Assembly (NCBI GenBank): GCA_964480635.1
Contig: CAYZQE010000061.1
Span: forward strand, 1-15,036
Length of the DNA: 15,036 nt
Direction of reading: 5' to 3'
From: CAYZQE01 sp964480635
Lineage (GTDB): Bacteria > Pseudomonadota > Gammaproteobacteria > GCA-001735895
Shown here: positions 1 to 7,392 of the stretch, piece by piece
Layout of the letters: every line of letters starts with the position of its first letter
Position numbering within the stretch: position 1 is the stretch's first letter
The notes under the pieces: generated by a model
The model's input: the letters and a program-made list of their open reading frames with translations, nothing else
Databases searched by the model: none
What the model was told of the DNA's origin: nothing
Position numbers and translations under genes: made by a program

Positions 1-119
1 TGTCAATAGCTCGCTATTACCTGCATTTTTCGCCTCAATCAGACAAATTACATCTGTTTTTCTTTCGCTTCCGTTTTGTGTAAAGGCCTCATTGTAAAAC
101 ATAAATGTATAAGGCTATT

Positions 120-539
120 ATGAAAACAAGAGTTAAGTGGTTAGATCATATGTCATTTGTAGGAGAATCTGCGAGTGGGCATTCAGTCGTGATGGATGGT
201 GCGCCAGAAGCTGGTGGGCGTAATTTAGGCATTAGGCCAATGGAAATGCTTTTATTAGGTATGGGAGGGTGTTCGTCTTTTGATGTGGTTGCGATGTTGA
301 AAAAAGGGCGACAAAACATTTCTTCTTGTGAAGTAGAGATAGAGGCCGAACGAGCGGATGAAGAACCGAAAGTATTCACTAAAATTCATATGCACTTCAT
401 TATAAAAGGGCGAGATGTTAGCGAGACTAAAGTAAAAAAAGCAGTGTCTTTATCAGCAGATAAATATTGCAGTGCTTCTATTATGTTAGGTAAAACAGCT
501 GATGTTACTCATGACTTTGTAGTCTTATCGGACGAGTAG
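120..539 (+). CDS. OsmC family protein, YhfA-like
   Basis: A 139-residue OsmC/Ohr-superfamily protein. The opening MKTRVKW, the GESASGH segment (residues 15-21), PMEMLLLGMGGCS (40-52) and LSADKYCS (111-118) match my memory of E. coli YhfA closely along the whole length. Cys51 and Cys117 sit where the two redox cysteines of OsmC/Ohr peroxidases lie, so a thiol-dependent hydroperoxide role is possible; YhfA itself has no firmly settled function. I chose the ATG at 120 because AAGG (111-114) lies five bases before it and it matches the YhfA N-terminus. An in-frame ATG at 105 would add five residues without a ribosome site. No signal peptide is visible, so it is cytoplasmic. It converges on coq7 with 17 bases between the stop codons; the same neighbours occur near crp in other gammaproteobacteria. 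Confidence 0.9.
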   Translation: MKTRVKWLDHMSFVGESASGHSVVMDGAPEAGGRNLGIRPMEMLLLGMGGCSSFDVVAMLKKGRQNISSCEVEIEAERADEEPKVFTKIHMHFIIKGRDVSETKVKKAVSLSADKYCSASIMLGKTADVTHDFVVLSDE

Positions 540-556
540 AGTAAATTGAGATGTCT

Positions 557-1198
557 TTAAATATAGTACGACGTTCCCGTCATTACTTTACTAATAATTT
601 GCATACCCGATTGAATAAAACTAGGTAAGGGCGCTGCTCCTGCTCGTCCTGCGGCATCGGCATGTTGCTGTTCGTCTATTTTCATTTGTTCAATAATTGC
701 TTTTGATCGCTGATCGTTTGGGGGTAACTTTTCTAAATGTTCGGCGAGATGTTGAGCCACTTGTTTTTCAGTTTCTTGTACAAACCCTAAGCTCCATTTG
801 TCACCAAATAACCCAGCAATAATACCTATTTTTAATGAACCAAAATACCAGATAGGATCTAAAAAACTGCGTTGGGCATGCAATTCTTTAAGTCTATTTT
901 GACACCAGTTTAAGTGATCATTTTCTTCTTGGCTTGCGTGTAGCATATTGTCATGCACCGCTTTGCTTTTAGCGGTTAGTGCTTGGCCTCGATATAAGCC
1001 TTGTGCCGCCACTTCTCCCGCATTATTAATACGCATTAAACCTGCGATATGTTTTTTTTGCTCATCACTTAACCCTTTATTGTCGGCCTCAATATCTTGG
1101 GCTGGGTAATCTCTTTGGGCAATTGGTTGGGTAAAACAGGTGTTTAATCCGTGTTGAATTTCGACAAAGAAAGAATCAAGAGGTGATAAGCGTTGCAT
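557..1198 (-). CDS. coq7: 2-polyprenyl-3-methyl-6-methoxy-1,4-benzoquinone monooxygenase (Coq7)
   Basis: A 213-residue diiron hydroxylase for the last ring hydroxylation of ubiquinone synthesis (demethoxyubiquinone to demethylubiquinone), acting at the inner face of the membrane. The ferritin-like four-helix ligand set is visible: Glu62 in NNAGEVAAQGLYRGQ, Glu92 and His95 in EENDH, Glu144 in the QETEKQVAQH helix, and Glu176 and His179 in DEQQHAD. The 'NNAGE...A..LY.GQ' helix is the Coq7 signature, and length and motif spacing are normal for bacterial Coq7. This enzyme replaces the flavin hydroxylase UbiF in many non-enteric gammaproteobacteria. AAGG lies nine bases before the ATG. Its upstream region diverges from the candidate small-RNA promoter at 1240-1268, and the two may share control sequence. 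Confidence 0.96.
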   Translation of the reverse strand: MQRLSPLDSFFVEIQHGLNTCFTQPIAQRDYPAQDIEADNKGLSDEQKKHIAGLMRINNAGEVAAQGLYRGQALTAKSKAVHDNMLHASQEENDHLNWCQNRLKELHAQRSFLDPIWYFGSLKIGIIAGLFGDKWSLGFVQETEKQVAQHLAEHLEKLPPNDQRSKAIIEQMKIDEQQHADAAGRAGAAPLPSFIQSGMQIISKVMTGTSYYI

Positions 1199-1239
1199 AG
1201 CAATAAACCTTATAAGCAGTTAAAAATTAAAAAAGTAAG

Positions 1240-1268
1240 TTGACAATAAAGCATCTATATTAGATAAT
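1240..1268 (+). promoter_or_regulatory. sigma-70 promoter for candidate small RNA
   Basis: TTGACA (1240-1245, perfect consensus) and GATAAT (1263-1268, five of six) are separated by exactly 17 bases. Initiation about seven bases downstream would be at A1275, which is exactly where the first predicted RNA stem begins. No protein-coding frame follows on this strand before the terminator at 1341-1370. The -35 reads as TTGTCA on the other strand, towards coq7. Confidence 0.7.
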
Positions 1269-1274
1269 TATAAT

Positions 1275-1371
1275 ATGCTGATACAGCAGGCGCCCCTCGC
1301 CTCATATCAGTATATCCTCCATCCTCCTTTGGTGGTTATTGACGCGGTAATTTATTACCGCGTCTTTTTTA
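1275..1371 (+). ncRNA. candidate trans-acting small RNA with tandem anti-Shine-Dalgarno motif
   Basis: A free-standing transcription unit of about 96 nt with a promoter upstream and a textbook intrinsic terminator at the end. Bases 1275-1283 pair with 1305-1313 (nine pairs, one G-U). Inside, AGGCG (1288-1292) pairs with CGCCT (1298-1302) and leaves a CCCCU loop. The stretch 1314-1330 looks unpaired and holds UCCUCC twice (1315-1320 and 1322-1327), the complement of ribosome-binding sites. Stem, C-rich single strand, terminator is the build of Hfq-type regulators that block translation. I do not recognise a named family. The organisation is seen in the sequence; expression and function are inferred. 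Confidence 0.55.
1341..1370 (+). terminator. intrinsic terminator of the candidate small RNA
   Basis: A perfect 10-bp stem, GACGCGGTAA (1341-1350) with TTACCGCGTC (1355-1364), closes a TTTA loop and is followed by six T on the + strand only. There is no + strand gene that it could serve other than the candidate small RNA: yhfA ends 800 bases upstream, with coq7 antisense between. Confidence 0.88.
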
Positions 1372-1507
1372 CCTAACGCTTACATAGCGATGCCATTCAG
1401 GCTGACAGTTTAACAATTTTAATTCAAATCTTATACGGCGAATAGCTTTCGTTATTTATCGTTGTTGCAGTTACGATTTTAACTCAGCTCTCATGCTAAA
1501 TTTTTGT

Positions 1508-2455
1508 TTAGTTCTCTGGCTTGAGCCTAATCAAAGTTTTAGGGTAAAATCCTTGCCATGCAAACCAATAAGCCTCGACAGAAGCTATTGGTTCATTCGC
1601 ATCATTAGTAATAGAAACAAATTTTGTGTCGTCATTATAAGTAACGCGAATGTGAGTGTCGCCCACGATATCATTAAAGTTAGGTTGTTGTTTAAGTACC
1701 TTTAATGGATAAGCCATAGCAATGCCATTAATGATAATGCCAATGACTTTACTTTTATCTTCAAGTTCGTCACGAAATTTTGGTACGGGGAACATCACGT
1801 TTTTAGAGGCAAAGTAGCTGGCATAAGCTTGGCTTGAATATTGTCTGTTATAACCCGTATCGGTTGATAGCACTTTGCCAGAAGGGTACTTGGTCCTCCA
1901 TGCTTTCCATGTAAGGTGTTCACTGGGGAGCCATTTAAGTTTTTTGCCAATCGCTTCATGGCTCACACCTTTCATGCCAAGTTGAGACCAAAGGGATAGG
2001 GTTTCACGATCATACATAAGCACATCTGAGCGGTATAAAAGCCCCGACACACCAAAAGATTTTGTGACACCATCAATCACTCTGTCAAATACCATGCCTG
2101 TGGCACATAAAGGACAATAGGTGACGGTGATGGCTTTACCATTAATCGTGTCATTGGTGATTTCGTGCCAGATAAGAATGCGAATTGGGTAGGCTTTGGT
2201 GATAGCTCCTTGAGTAAAAGAGATAACCATATCGTTATCGTGTAAAAACAGAACATCAGTTGGTGCGATGAATTTAGGGTGGTCAATAGATGGAATGCCA
2301 TCTTTACCTGGGCCGCCACTAAAGACCTCAGTTTGATCGATGGATAAGTTATTTAAATCAAAACCATTAATATTTTTTGCTAGAGCAGTGTTTTGAAACG
2401 CAATTAAAATAATAAACAGGACGCTATGAGCAGAACTTGCTTTAACATTAATCAT
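1508..2455 (-). CDS. exported DUF3179 domain-containing protein
   Basis: A 315-residue protein of the DUF3179 family. The family hallmark is plain: IWHEITND (residues 95-102), VTYCPLC (111-117, Cys114 and Cys117), MVFDR (121-125), LLYRSDVLMYDRETLSLW (139-156), and a C-terminal YWFAWQGFYP (296-305). The first 26 residues (basic start, hydrophobic core, TALA before the likely cut) look like a Sec signal peptide, so the protein is probably periplasmic. The family has no assigned biochemical activity that I know of; the CxxC pair could bind a metal or act in thiol chemistry, which is inference. An AAGG ribosome site lies about seven bases before the ATG. It follows dctM in the same direction after 209 bases but is not obviously part of that operon. 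No clear terminator follows the stop. Confidence 0.88.
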   Translation of the reverse strand: MINVKASSAHSVLFIILIAFQNTALAKNINGFDLNNLSIDQTEVFSGGPGKDGIPSIDHPKFIAPTDVLFLHDNDMVISFTQGAITKAYPIRILIWHEITNDTINGKAITVTYCPLCATGMVFDRVIDGVTKSFGVSGLLYRSDVLMYDRETLSLWSQLGMKGVSHEAIGKKLKWLPSEHLTWKAWRTKYPSGKVLSTDTGYNRQYSSQAYASYFASKNVMFPVPKFRDELEDKSKVIGIIINGIAMAYPLKVLKQQPNFNDIVGDTHIRVTYNDDTKFVSITNDANEPIASVEAYWFAWQGFYPKTLIRLKPEN

Positions 2456-2500
2456 GAGAATGCCTTTTAGTTGTTAGTAGGGGAATAGACAGATTTTTCT

Positions 2501-2546
2501 TTTAAGAGTTTAAAAAGGCGATTTAAAAAGGTGATTTAAAAACTGA
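2501..2546. repeat. short tandem repeat ahead of the DUF3179 gene
   Basis: TTTAAAAAGGCGA (2509-2521) and TTTAAAAAGGTGA (2522-2534) stand head to tail, followed by a decayed copy TTTAAAAACTGA (2535-2546) and preceded by a fragment TTTAAGAG. The 13-bp period differs at one base between the two good copies. It lies 54-91 bases upstream of the DUF3179 start codon and could be a regulator-binding array or simple slippage. The rest of 2456-2664 shows no clear terminator for dctM. Confidence 0.5.
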
Positions 2547-2664
2547 CTCAGCGCGATAGCCTTACATAAATTTTCATTTCAAGACTAACGAAAACTTAAT
2601 GAGATAGCTAACGCTCTTTGCAATGCTCACCGCATAACTATAAGCGCGATCATGATTGATATTA

Positions 2665-4071
2665 TTATGTAAAGCCCATTAAACCAGGCAGCCAAAGTAC
2701 AATACCCGGTACAGCAACCAACACAGCAATGGTGATGCCATCGGCTATAAAAAATGGCATGACACCTCGAAACACATCTTGCACACTGCATTCTGGGCGT
2801 ACGCCAGCGACCACAAAGCAGTTAAGACCAATGGGCGGTGTAATTAAACACAATTCAGCCATTTTGACCACAATAATGCCAAACCAAATAGAGCACCCTA
2901 CATCGGTCATACCAAAAGCAGAATCAGCAGCGCTCACTCCTACACCACCATTTAAGGCAATGACGGCTGGGTAAACAACAGGTAAGGTTAGCAATAACAT
3001 GCCAATGGCATCCATAAACATGCCTAAAATGGCATAGGCCAATAAAATAAAGACGAGTGTCATCATTGGGCTTTGATCTAGGCCGGTTATCCAGTCTGAA
3101 AATGCAGACGGTAAGTCGGCAAACCCTAAAAAGCGCACGTATAATAAAACACCCCAAATAATGGTAAAAATCATCACGGTTAATTTGGCCGTTTCAAGTA
3201 ACGCACCTTTTAACTCTTTCCAGCGCATGCCTTTATAAAGTGCCATGCATAAAATAACAAAAGCGCCTAACGACCCTGCTTCTGTGGGGGTGCCAACACC
3301 GCCATAAATACACACAAAGATAATGCCAACCACAAAAAATATCGGCATGGCAGGGGCTAAGGATTCAAAGCGTTGTTTCCAGCTAAAACCTCTAACGGGT
3401 GGGCCAAAGTTTTTGTTCGTCAAAGCTAAAAAGACCACTAATCCGCCGTATATTAATGCCGATACTGCACCAGGAACAAAGCCCGCCATTAATAGAGCGC
3501 CCACATCTTGCTCTACAATAATGGCGTAAATGACTAAAATAGCAGAAGGTGGAATGAGGGAGGCTAAGGTGCCGCTGGCTGCAACCACACCTGCCGCAAA
3601 ACGTTTGTTATAACCTAGTTTTAGCATTTCAGGCACAGCGATGCGTGCAAAGACAGCCGACGTTGCCACCGATGCACCAGAAACAGCAGCAAAACCAGCG
3701 GCTGAAAACACAGTCGCAACACCCATGCCACCAGGAAGCCAACCCACCCAACGTTTGGCGGCTTCAAATAACGCTTTAGTTAACCCTGCGTGATAGGCTA
3801 AAAAACCAATAAGAATAAAAGTAGGGATTAAAGAAAGAGCAAGGGTAGAGACTTTAGAATGCGGAATAGTGCCTGCCATTTTTATAGCAACTAAAACCCC
3901 CTTTTCAAAGCCTAACTTAGCAGAAAAAATCCAGACTAAGCCCAAAAAACCAGCTAATGCAGCGGCAAAAGCGACCCGAACGCCCATAACGACGAATATC
4001 AGCATAAAACTGGTTACCCATAAACCAATACTGATAGAGTCCATATTGCCCATGGTTTCAAATAAATTCAT
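2665..4071 (-). CDS. dctM: TRAP transporter large permease (DctM)
   Basis: A 468-residue inner-membrane protein, somewhat longer than the usual 425-440, with about a dozen hydrophobic helices. It is the ion-coupled transport subunit of a tripartite ATP-independent periplasmic transporter. Conserved DctM stretches are visible: AAVSGASVATSAVFA (128-142), ASGTLASLIPPSAILVIY (165-182), TPTEAGSLGAF (261-271) and LITPPIGLN near the C-terminus. The start codon overlaps the dctQ stop by four bases (ATGA, 4068-4071), so the two permeases are translationally coupled; GGAGA precedes it inside dctQ. The extra length is mainly an N-terminal segment and loops around residues 220-240. The substrate cannot be read from this subunit. 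Confidence 0.95.
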   Translation of the reverse strand: MNLFETMGNMDSISIGLWVTSFMLIFVVMGVRVAFAAALAGFLGLVWIFSAKLGFEKGVLVAIKMAGTIPHSKVSTLALSLIPTFILIGFLAYHAGLTKALFEAAKRWVGWLPGGMGVATVFSAAGFAAVSGASVATSAVFARIAVPEMLKLGYNKRFAAGVVAASGTLASLIPPSAILVIYAIIVEQDVGALLMAGFVPGAVSALIYGGLVVFLALTNKNFGPPVRGFSWKQRFESLAPAMPIFFVVGIIFVCIYGGVGTPTEAGSLGAFVILCMALYKGMRWKELKGALLETAKLTVMIFTIIWGVLLYVRFLGFADLPSAFSDWITGLDQSPMMTLVFILLAYAILGMFMDAIGMLLLTLPVVYPAVIALNGGVGVSAADSAFGMTDVGCSIWFGIIVVKMAELCLITPPIGLNCFVVAGVRPECSVQDVFRGVMPFFIADGITIAVLVAVPGIVLWLPGLMGFT

Positions 4072-4694
4072 GGCTTGTCTCCATTAGTGAGACCCATAAT
4101 GGAATTTGCTTCTGCGGCTGCGGCTTCAGCTGCGCTTTCAATCAATGGTACAGCGATTGGGTGAGTGTCATTATTTTTAATGGCTCTTAAATACCCCCAG
4201 CACTGTAAAATAAGGCGCAGAGCTAAAATGGATAGCGCAACAGGCACCACTAATTTGGCAGGCCAAATGGGTAAGTTAATGTCTATTGATGAATCGCCAA
4301 TGGTAAAGGCTCTTAAAAAGTGAAGGTATGAGCCATATATTAAAACTAAAGTAACCAAGAGCATGAGAAGGGTTGTTAGTAATTCGGTGACCCAAAGAAA
4401 ACGCCCATGAATGTTGCCGATCACCATATCCATACGAATGTGTCCGCCTTGACGTTGTGTATAAGCAATGCCCAGAAAGGCAAAAAATGCCATGGCTTGC
4501 TCAACCCAGTCAATGTAGCCACTGATGGGATAATTGAAAATCCATCGCCCAAGGACATTGGCGGTGGTTAAAAATACGAGTAAAAAAATGACGATGCCGC
4601 CAATGAGCGCTAAGAAGGTCTCTAGTTTGAATAAAAGTCGGTCGCTTTTACTTAAAATTGAGTCATCTTCGAGAATGGTTTGAATGCCGGACAT
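4068..4694 (-). CDS. dctQ: TRAP transporter small permease (DctQ)
   Basis: A 208-residue inner-membrane protein with four hydrophobic helices (about 26-48, 62-80, 102-124, 146-168), the DctQ layout. QGGHIRMDM (82-90) after the second helix is the family's most recognisable motif (usually R/G-H-I/V-R-M/V-D). The first 25 residues and an alanine/glutamate-rich tail (187-197) are cytoplasmic extensions beyond the minimal domain. It supports DctM in substrate-coupled transport. No convincing ribosome site is seen before the ATG (AT-rich, no AGG within 15 bases), so translation may be weak or helped by upstream ribosomes. A 13-bp hairpin sits in the 76-base gap behind dctP. Confidence 0.93.
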   Translation of the reverse strand: MSGIQTILEDDSILSKSDRLLFKLETFLALIGGIVIFLLVFLTTANVLGRWIFNYPISGYIDWVEQAMAFFAFLGIAYTQRQGGHIRMDMVIGNIHGRFLWVTELLTTLLMLLVTLVLIYGSYLHFLRAFTIGDSSIDINLPIWPAKLVVPVALSILALRLILQCWGYLRAIKNNDTHPIAVPLIESAAEAAAAEANSIMGLTNGDKP

Positions 4695-4728
4695 AATTGA
4701 TACTAACTAAAAATTGTGTGGACAAGAC

Positions 4729-4758
4729 AGTATGAAGGGAAAGAGTTCCCTTCATACT
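4729..4758 (-). promoter_or_regulatory. stem-loop between dctP and dctQ
   Basis: Bases 4729-4741 pair perfectly with 4746-4758 (13 bp) around a four-base loop. On the minus strand it stands 12 bases after the dctP stop. There is no immediate U-run, so it is more likely a mRNA-stabilising or partial-termination element that keeps the binding protein in excess over the permeases than a full terminator. Confidence 0.65.
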
Positions 4759-4770
4759 GGGGAGGTATGG

Positions 4771-5772
4771 TTATTGATTAAAAAGAGCTTCGGTAAAGTC
4801 GTAAAGTTCTTTAGCGTCAAACTTACCCTCATATTTTTTAACCCAGTCAGCGCGTACAGATGCAGCCAGTGTGTTAAATTTTGCAGTTTGAGCAGGGGTG
4901 AATGTGACTTGAGTTAAGCCTTGGTCCGCCACTGCTTTTTCGTAAGCGCCGGTCGTCTTTTTTTCGTAGCTATCGACATAAAAAGCGATGGCTTCATCGA
5001 CTGAACCCAGTAGTGCCTTTTTATGGGCTGGGCTAAGTGAATTTAAAGCATTAGTATTAACCACAACAGGGCAATTTGCAGAACCCAGGTTTAAGTTGGT
5101 TGACGCCCATTTACCTACCTTGTATGTCTTTGTTGCAAGGTGTGCATGGGGTGCAAAAGTGGCCGAATCAATCACACCAGAATCCATAGACTGTCTGACC
5201 TCAGAAAATGGAACGCCTGTTTTAACAGCACCTAATTTACTTAAAACACCCATAATGCCGCCTGGCCCACGAACACGAACGCCTTTGAAATCCTCTAGTG
5301 ACGTTAATGGATCTGTTTTACTGATAATATTATATTGAGGCAGTGGCGTAGGCATTAAAATGGTTGCATTCCATCGAGCTAAATCTTTAACGACAATAGG
5401 GTTTTCATGTACTTTTTTATAGATAGCCGCTACTTGAGTCAGTGATAAATTTTTAGAAAATGGAAGCTCGGTGACGGTAATGGTTGGGTTTTTGTCTTTA
5501 TGGTAAAACGAGCAAAACTGAGCCATTTCAAAAGCGCCAAAGGAAATCCCATCTAAGTTTTCTCTTGATTTAGACAGGCCACCGTAGGATATTTTTAATG
5601 TAAATTCACCATTGGTTTTTTGGCTGACCAATTCGGCCAATTTTTCAACGTTTTCGGTGAAGGCGCGACGCTTTCCCCATAAAGAAACGTCCCATTCAGT
5701 GGCAGCGTGAATTTCAGTGGCCAGGAATGCAACACCAACCGTTGATACTAAGACTAATGTATTTAATTTCAT
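4771..5772 (-). CDS. dctP: TRAP transporter substrate-binding protein (DctP)
   Basis: A 333-residue periplasmic binding protein that captures the solute and delivers it to DctQM. Residues 1-23 form a Sec signal peptide ending IHA, with cleavage expected before ATEWD. The mature part begins with the beta strand WDVSLWG; FKGVRVRGPGG (162-172) holds Arg168, placed like the arginine that binds the ligand carboxylate in TRAP binding proteins; VVVNTNALNSLS (236-247) is the conserved segment with the contact asparagine. Length is normal. AGAGG lies five bases before the ATG. The acid is not identifiable from sequence; the DctBD-type regulators upstream suggest a C4-dicarboxylate or similar organic acid. 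It is first of dctPQM, with a candidate sigma-54 promoter about 95 bases upstream. Confidence 0.93.
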   Translation of the reverse strand: MKLNTLVLVSTVGVAFLATEIHAATEWDVSLWGKRRAFTENVEKLAELVSQKTNGEFTLKISYGGLSKSRENLDGISFGAFEMAQFCSFYHKDKNPTITVTELPFSKNLSLTQVAAIYKKVHENPIVVKDLARWNATILMPTPLPQYNIISKTDPLTSLEDFKGVRVRGPGGIMGVLSKLGAVKTGVPFSEVRQSMDSGVIDSATFAPHAHLATKTYKVGKWASTNLNLGSANCPVVVNTNALNSLSPAHKKALLGSVDEAIAFYVDSYEKKTTGAYEKAVADQGLTQVTFTPAQTAKFNTLAASVRADWVKKYEGKFDAKELYDFTEALFNQ

Positions 5773-5865
5773 GATTTCCTCTTTAATTGTTTTATAAAGA
5801 ATGCGGCATTCTTAATCAGATGAGCATTCTTGACCTAATCATTTGAGTCAGGCTAGTGAATCTCT

Positions 5866-5881
5866 TACATTAATTGTGCCA
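5866..5881 (-). promoter_or_regulatory. candidate sigma-54 (-24/-12) promoter of dctPQM
   Basis: On the minus strand TGGCAC (5881-5876) matches the -24 box exactly. At the right distance comes ATGTA (5870-5866), a weak -12 box with GT where GC is expected. Two inverted repeats lie further upstream: TGTTG-N7-CAACA (5884-5900) and TTATCC-N11-GGATAA (5924-5946). The second is at a typical distance for an enhancer site of the DctD-like activator encoded next door. Confidence 0.4.
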
Positions 5882-6019
5882 AGTGTTGAAATGCGCAACA
5901 GGGAAGGTGTTTTAAAGGTTTTTTTATCCGCAGCGCATTGGGATAACAAAAAAATAAGAAATAAAAGTCGCACCAAATATGATAAATAGGAAAAATAACT
6001 CCTACTATTTGATGTGCTT

Positions 6020-7390
6020 CTATTTTTTATAGTCAGTCGACGTTATGTTATAGCGAGACAGTTTTTGATTGAATGTTCTGCGCTCAATTTTTAAGTCATC
6101 TAACACCGCAGCAACGTTACCCTCGTGCAACGCTAATTTTGAACGGATTAAGTTTTCTTCATAGTCATTAACTTGTTCTTTCAATGAAAGGCCTTGTTGT
6201 TCCATGTTGTGGCTGGGGTGTTCGTTTAATAAAATGCTATTCAGACCTTTGCAGCCATTGATGGCATAGCGTGTTGCCACATTAATTAATTCTCGTACAT
6301 TACCTTGCCAGCCATAAGCCAGTAGCTGCTGAATGGTGCTGCTATTGGCTAGGCAGAAATCAATTTTAAAATGGTCGCAGCTTTGCTGCACAAATAATTC
6401 AAACAACACAATAATATCTTCTTTACGATGGCGTAAAGCAGGAATATTAAGTTCACCTACTTGAAGGCGAAAGAATAAATCTTGGCGAAAAGCATCGTGG
6501 TTTCTTAGCGGTTCTTTGGTCGCTGAAATGACTCGGCAATTAGTTGTCCTTTGTTGATTGCTGCCTAAGGGGGTGATGAGGCCATCTTGCAAGACGCGTA
6601 ATAGCTTAGCTTGTATGGCAGGTGATAAGCTGTCTATTTCATCTAGAAATAAAGTGCCGTTATTAGCAAATTCTAATTTTCCAACGTGCGCTGTTTTTGC
6701 ATCTGTAAACGCCCCTTTTTCATAACCAAAAAGCTCTGCTTCTGCTAAATGATCGGGTATAGCAGCGCAGTTGAGTGCTACAAAATGGCCATTTTTATGC
6801 GCGCTAAAATCATGAATACATTGGGCAACCAGCTCTTTGCCAACACCGGTTTCCCCACTGATCATAATGGGGATATCCATAGGGGCAAGTTGCAATAAAC
6901 TTTGTTTCAGTTGCTTCATTAATGGGCTATTGCCAATTAAACGTGACTCGATGCTTTGGTGTTGTTTTAGTGATTCTTGTGTTTGAATTAATGATAGGCT
7001 TAAGCGTCTTTTATCTACTGCACGGCTGATGCTTTTTAGTAAGTAATCGACATCAACTGGTTTTTCGATAAAGTCATAAACACCGTGTTTCATGGCGTCA
7101 ACGGCTATTGATATGTCGCCATAACCGGTCATTAAAATAACCGGTAAATTAGGGTCTATTAATTTAATGCGTTGGGTAAATTCAAGCCCATCACCATCAG
7201 GCATTCTTAAGTCGGTTAATACTATGGCAGGGGTGTGTTTATCAATGCAGTTTAAAGCAGTTATGGGTGAGTCGAAGCTTTTAATGTGTTTATATTGGGT
7301 GGATAATAAGTCGACCGTATTTTCACGAATGTCTTGGTCATCATCAACAATGATAATGGTGATGTCTTGAATGTCGAAGTTTGACAGCAT
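6020..7390 (-). CDS. sigma-54-dependent response regulator, DctD-like
   Basis: A 456-residue NtrC-family activator. The receiver domain (about 10-125) has the acid pocket Asp16-18, phospho-acceptor Asp60, Thr88 and Lys110. The AAA+ domain (about 150-375) has Walker A GETGVGKE (179-186), Walker B GTLFLDEI (245-252) and RQDLFFRL (302-309). A Fis-like helix-turn-helix ends the protein (about 424-446). The RNA-polymerase-contacting loop reads GAFTDA (226-231) instead of the usual GAFTGA. When phosphorylated by the partner kinase it should oligomerise at an upstream site and remodel sigma-54 polymerase, most likely at dctPQM. Its ATG is two bases after the kinase stop, and the only ribosome-site candidate (AGG) lies inside that gene, so the pair is probably co-translated. 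Confidence 0.92.
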   Translation of the reverse strand: MLSNFDIQDITIIIVDDDQDIRENTVDLLSTQYKHIKSFDSPITALNCIDKHTPAIVLTDLRMPDGDGLEFTQRIKLIDPNLPVILMTGYGDISIAVDAMKHGVYDFIEKPVDVDYLLKSISRAVDKRRLSLSLIQTQESLKQHQSIESRLIGNSPLMKQLKQSLLQLAPMDIPIMISGETGVGKELVAQCIHDFSAHKNGHFVALNCAAIPDHLAEAELFGYEKGAFTDAKTAHVGKLEFANNGTLFLDEIDSLSPAIQAKLLRVLQDGLITPLGSNQQRTTNCRVISATKEPLRNHDAFRQDLFFRLQVGELNIPALRHRKEDIIVLFELFVQQSCDHFKIDFCLANSSTIQQLLAYGWQGNVRELINVATRYAINGCKGLNSILLNEHPSHNMEQQGLSLKEQVNDYEENLIRSKLALHEGNVAAVLDDLKIERRTFNQKLSRYNITSTDYKK

Positions 7391-7392
7391 AA

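Noticed and set aside
1..102. An open minus-strand frame beginning MFYNEAFTQNGSERK and running off the left edge
   Set aside because: No ribosome site precedes the ATG at 102, its start is only 17 bases from the divergent yhfA start, and I do not recognise the sequence; 34 codons can stay open by chance. It could still be the start of a real gene beyond the edge.
1371..1507. Possible terminator or regulatory site after the DUF3179 gene
   Set aside because: Only a five-base inverted repeat (ATCGT/ACGAT) without a T-run is seen; nothing else stands out in this stretch.
5994..6019. Possible terminator after the DctD-like gene (AAATA..GGA with TCC..TATTT)
   Set aside because: The stem is AT-rich with a three-base bulge and no T-run follows on the minus strand; too weak to call.
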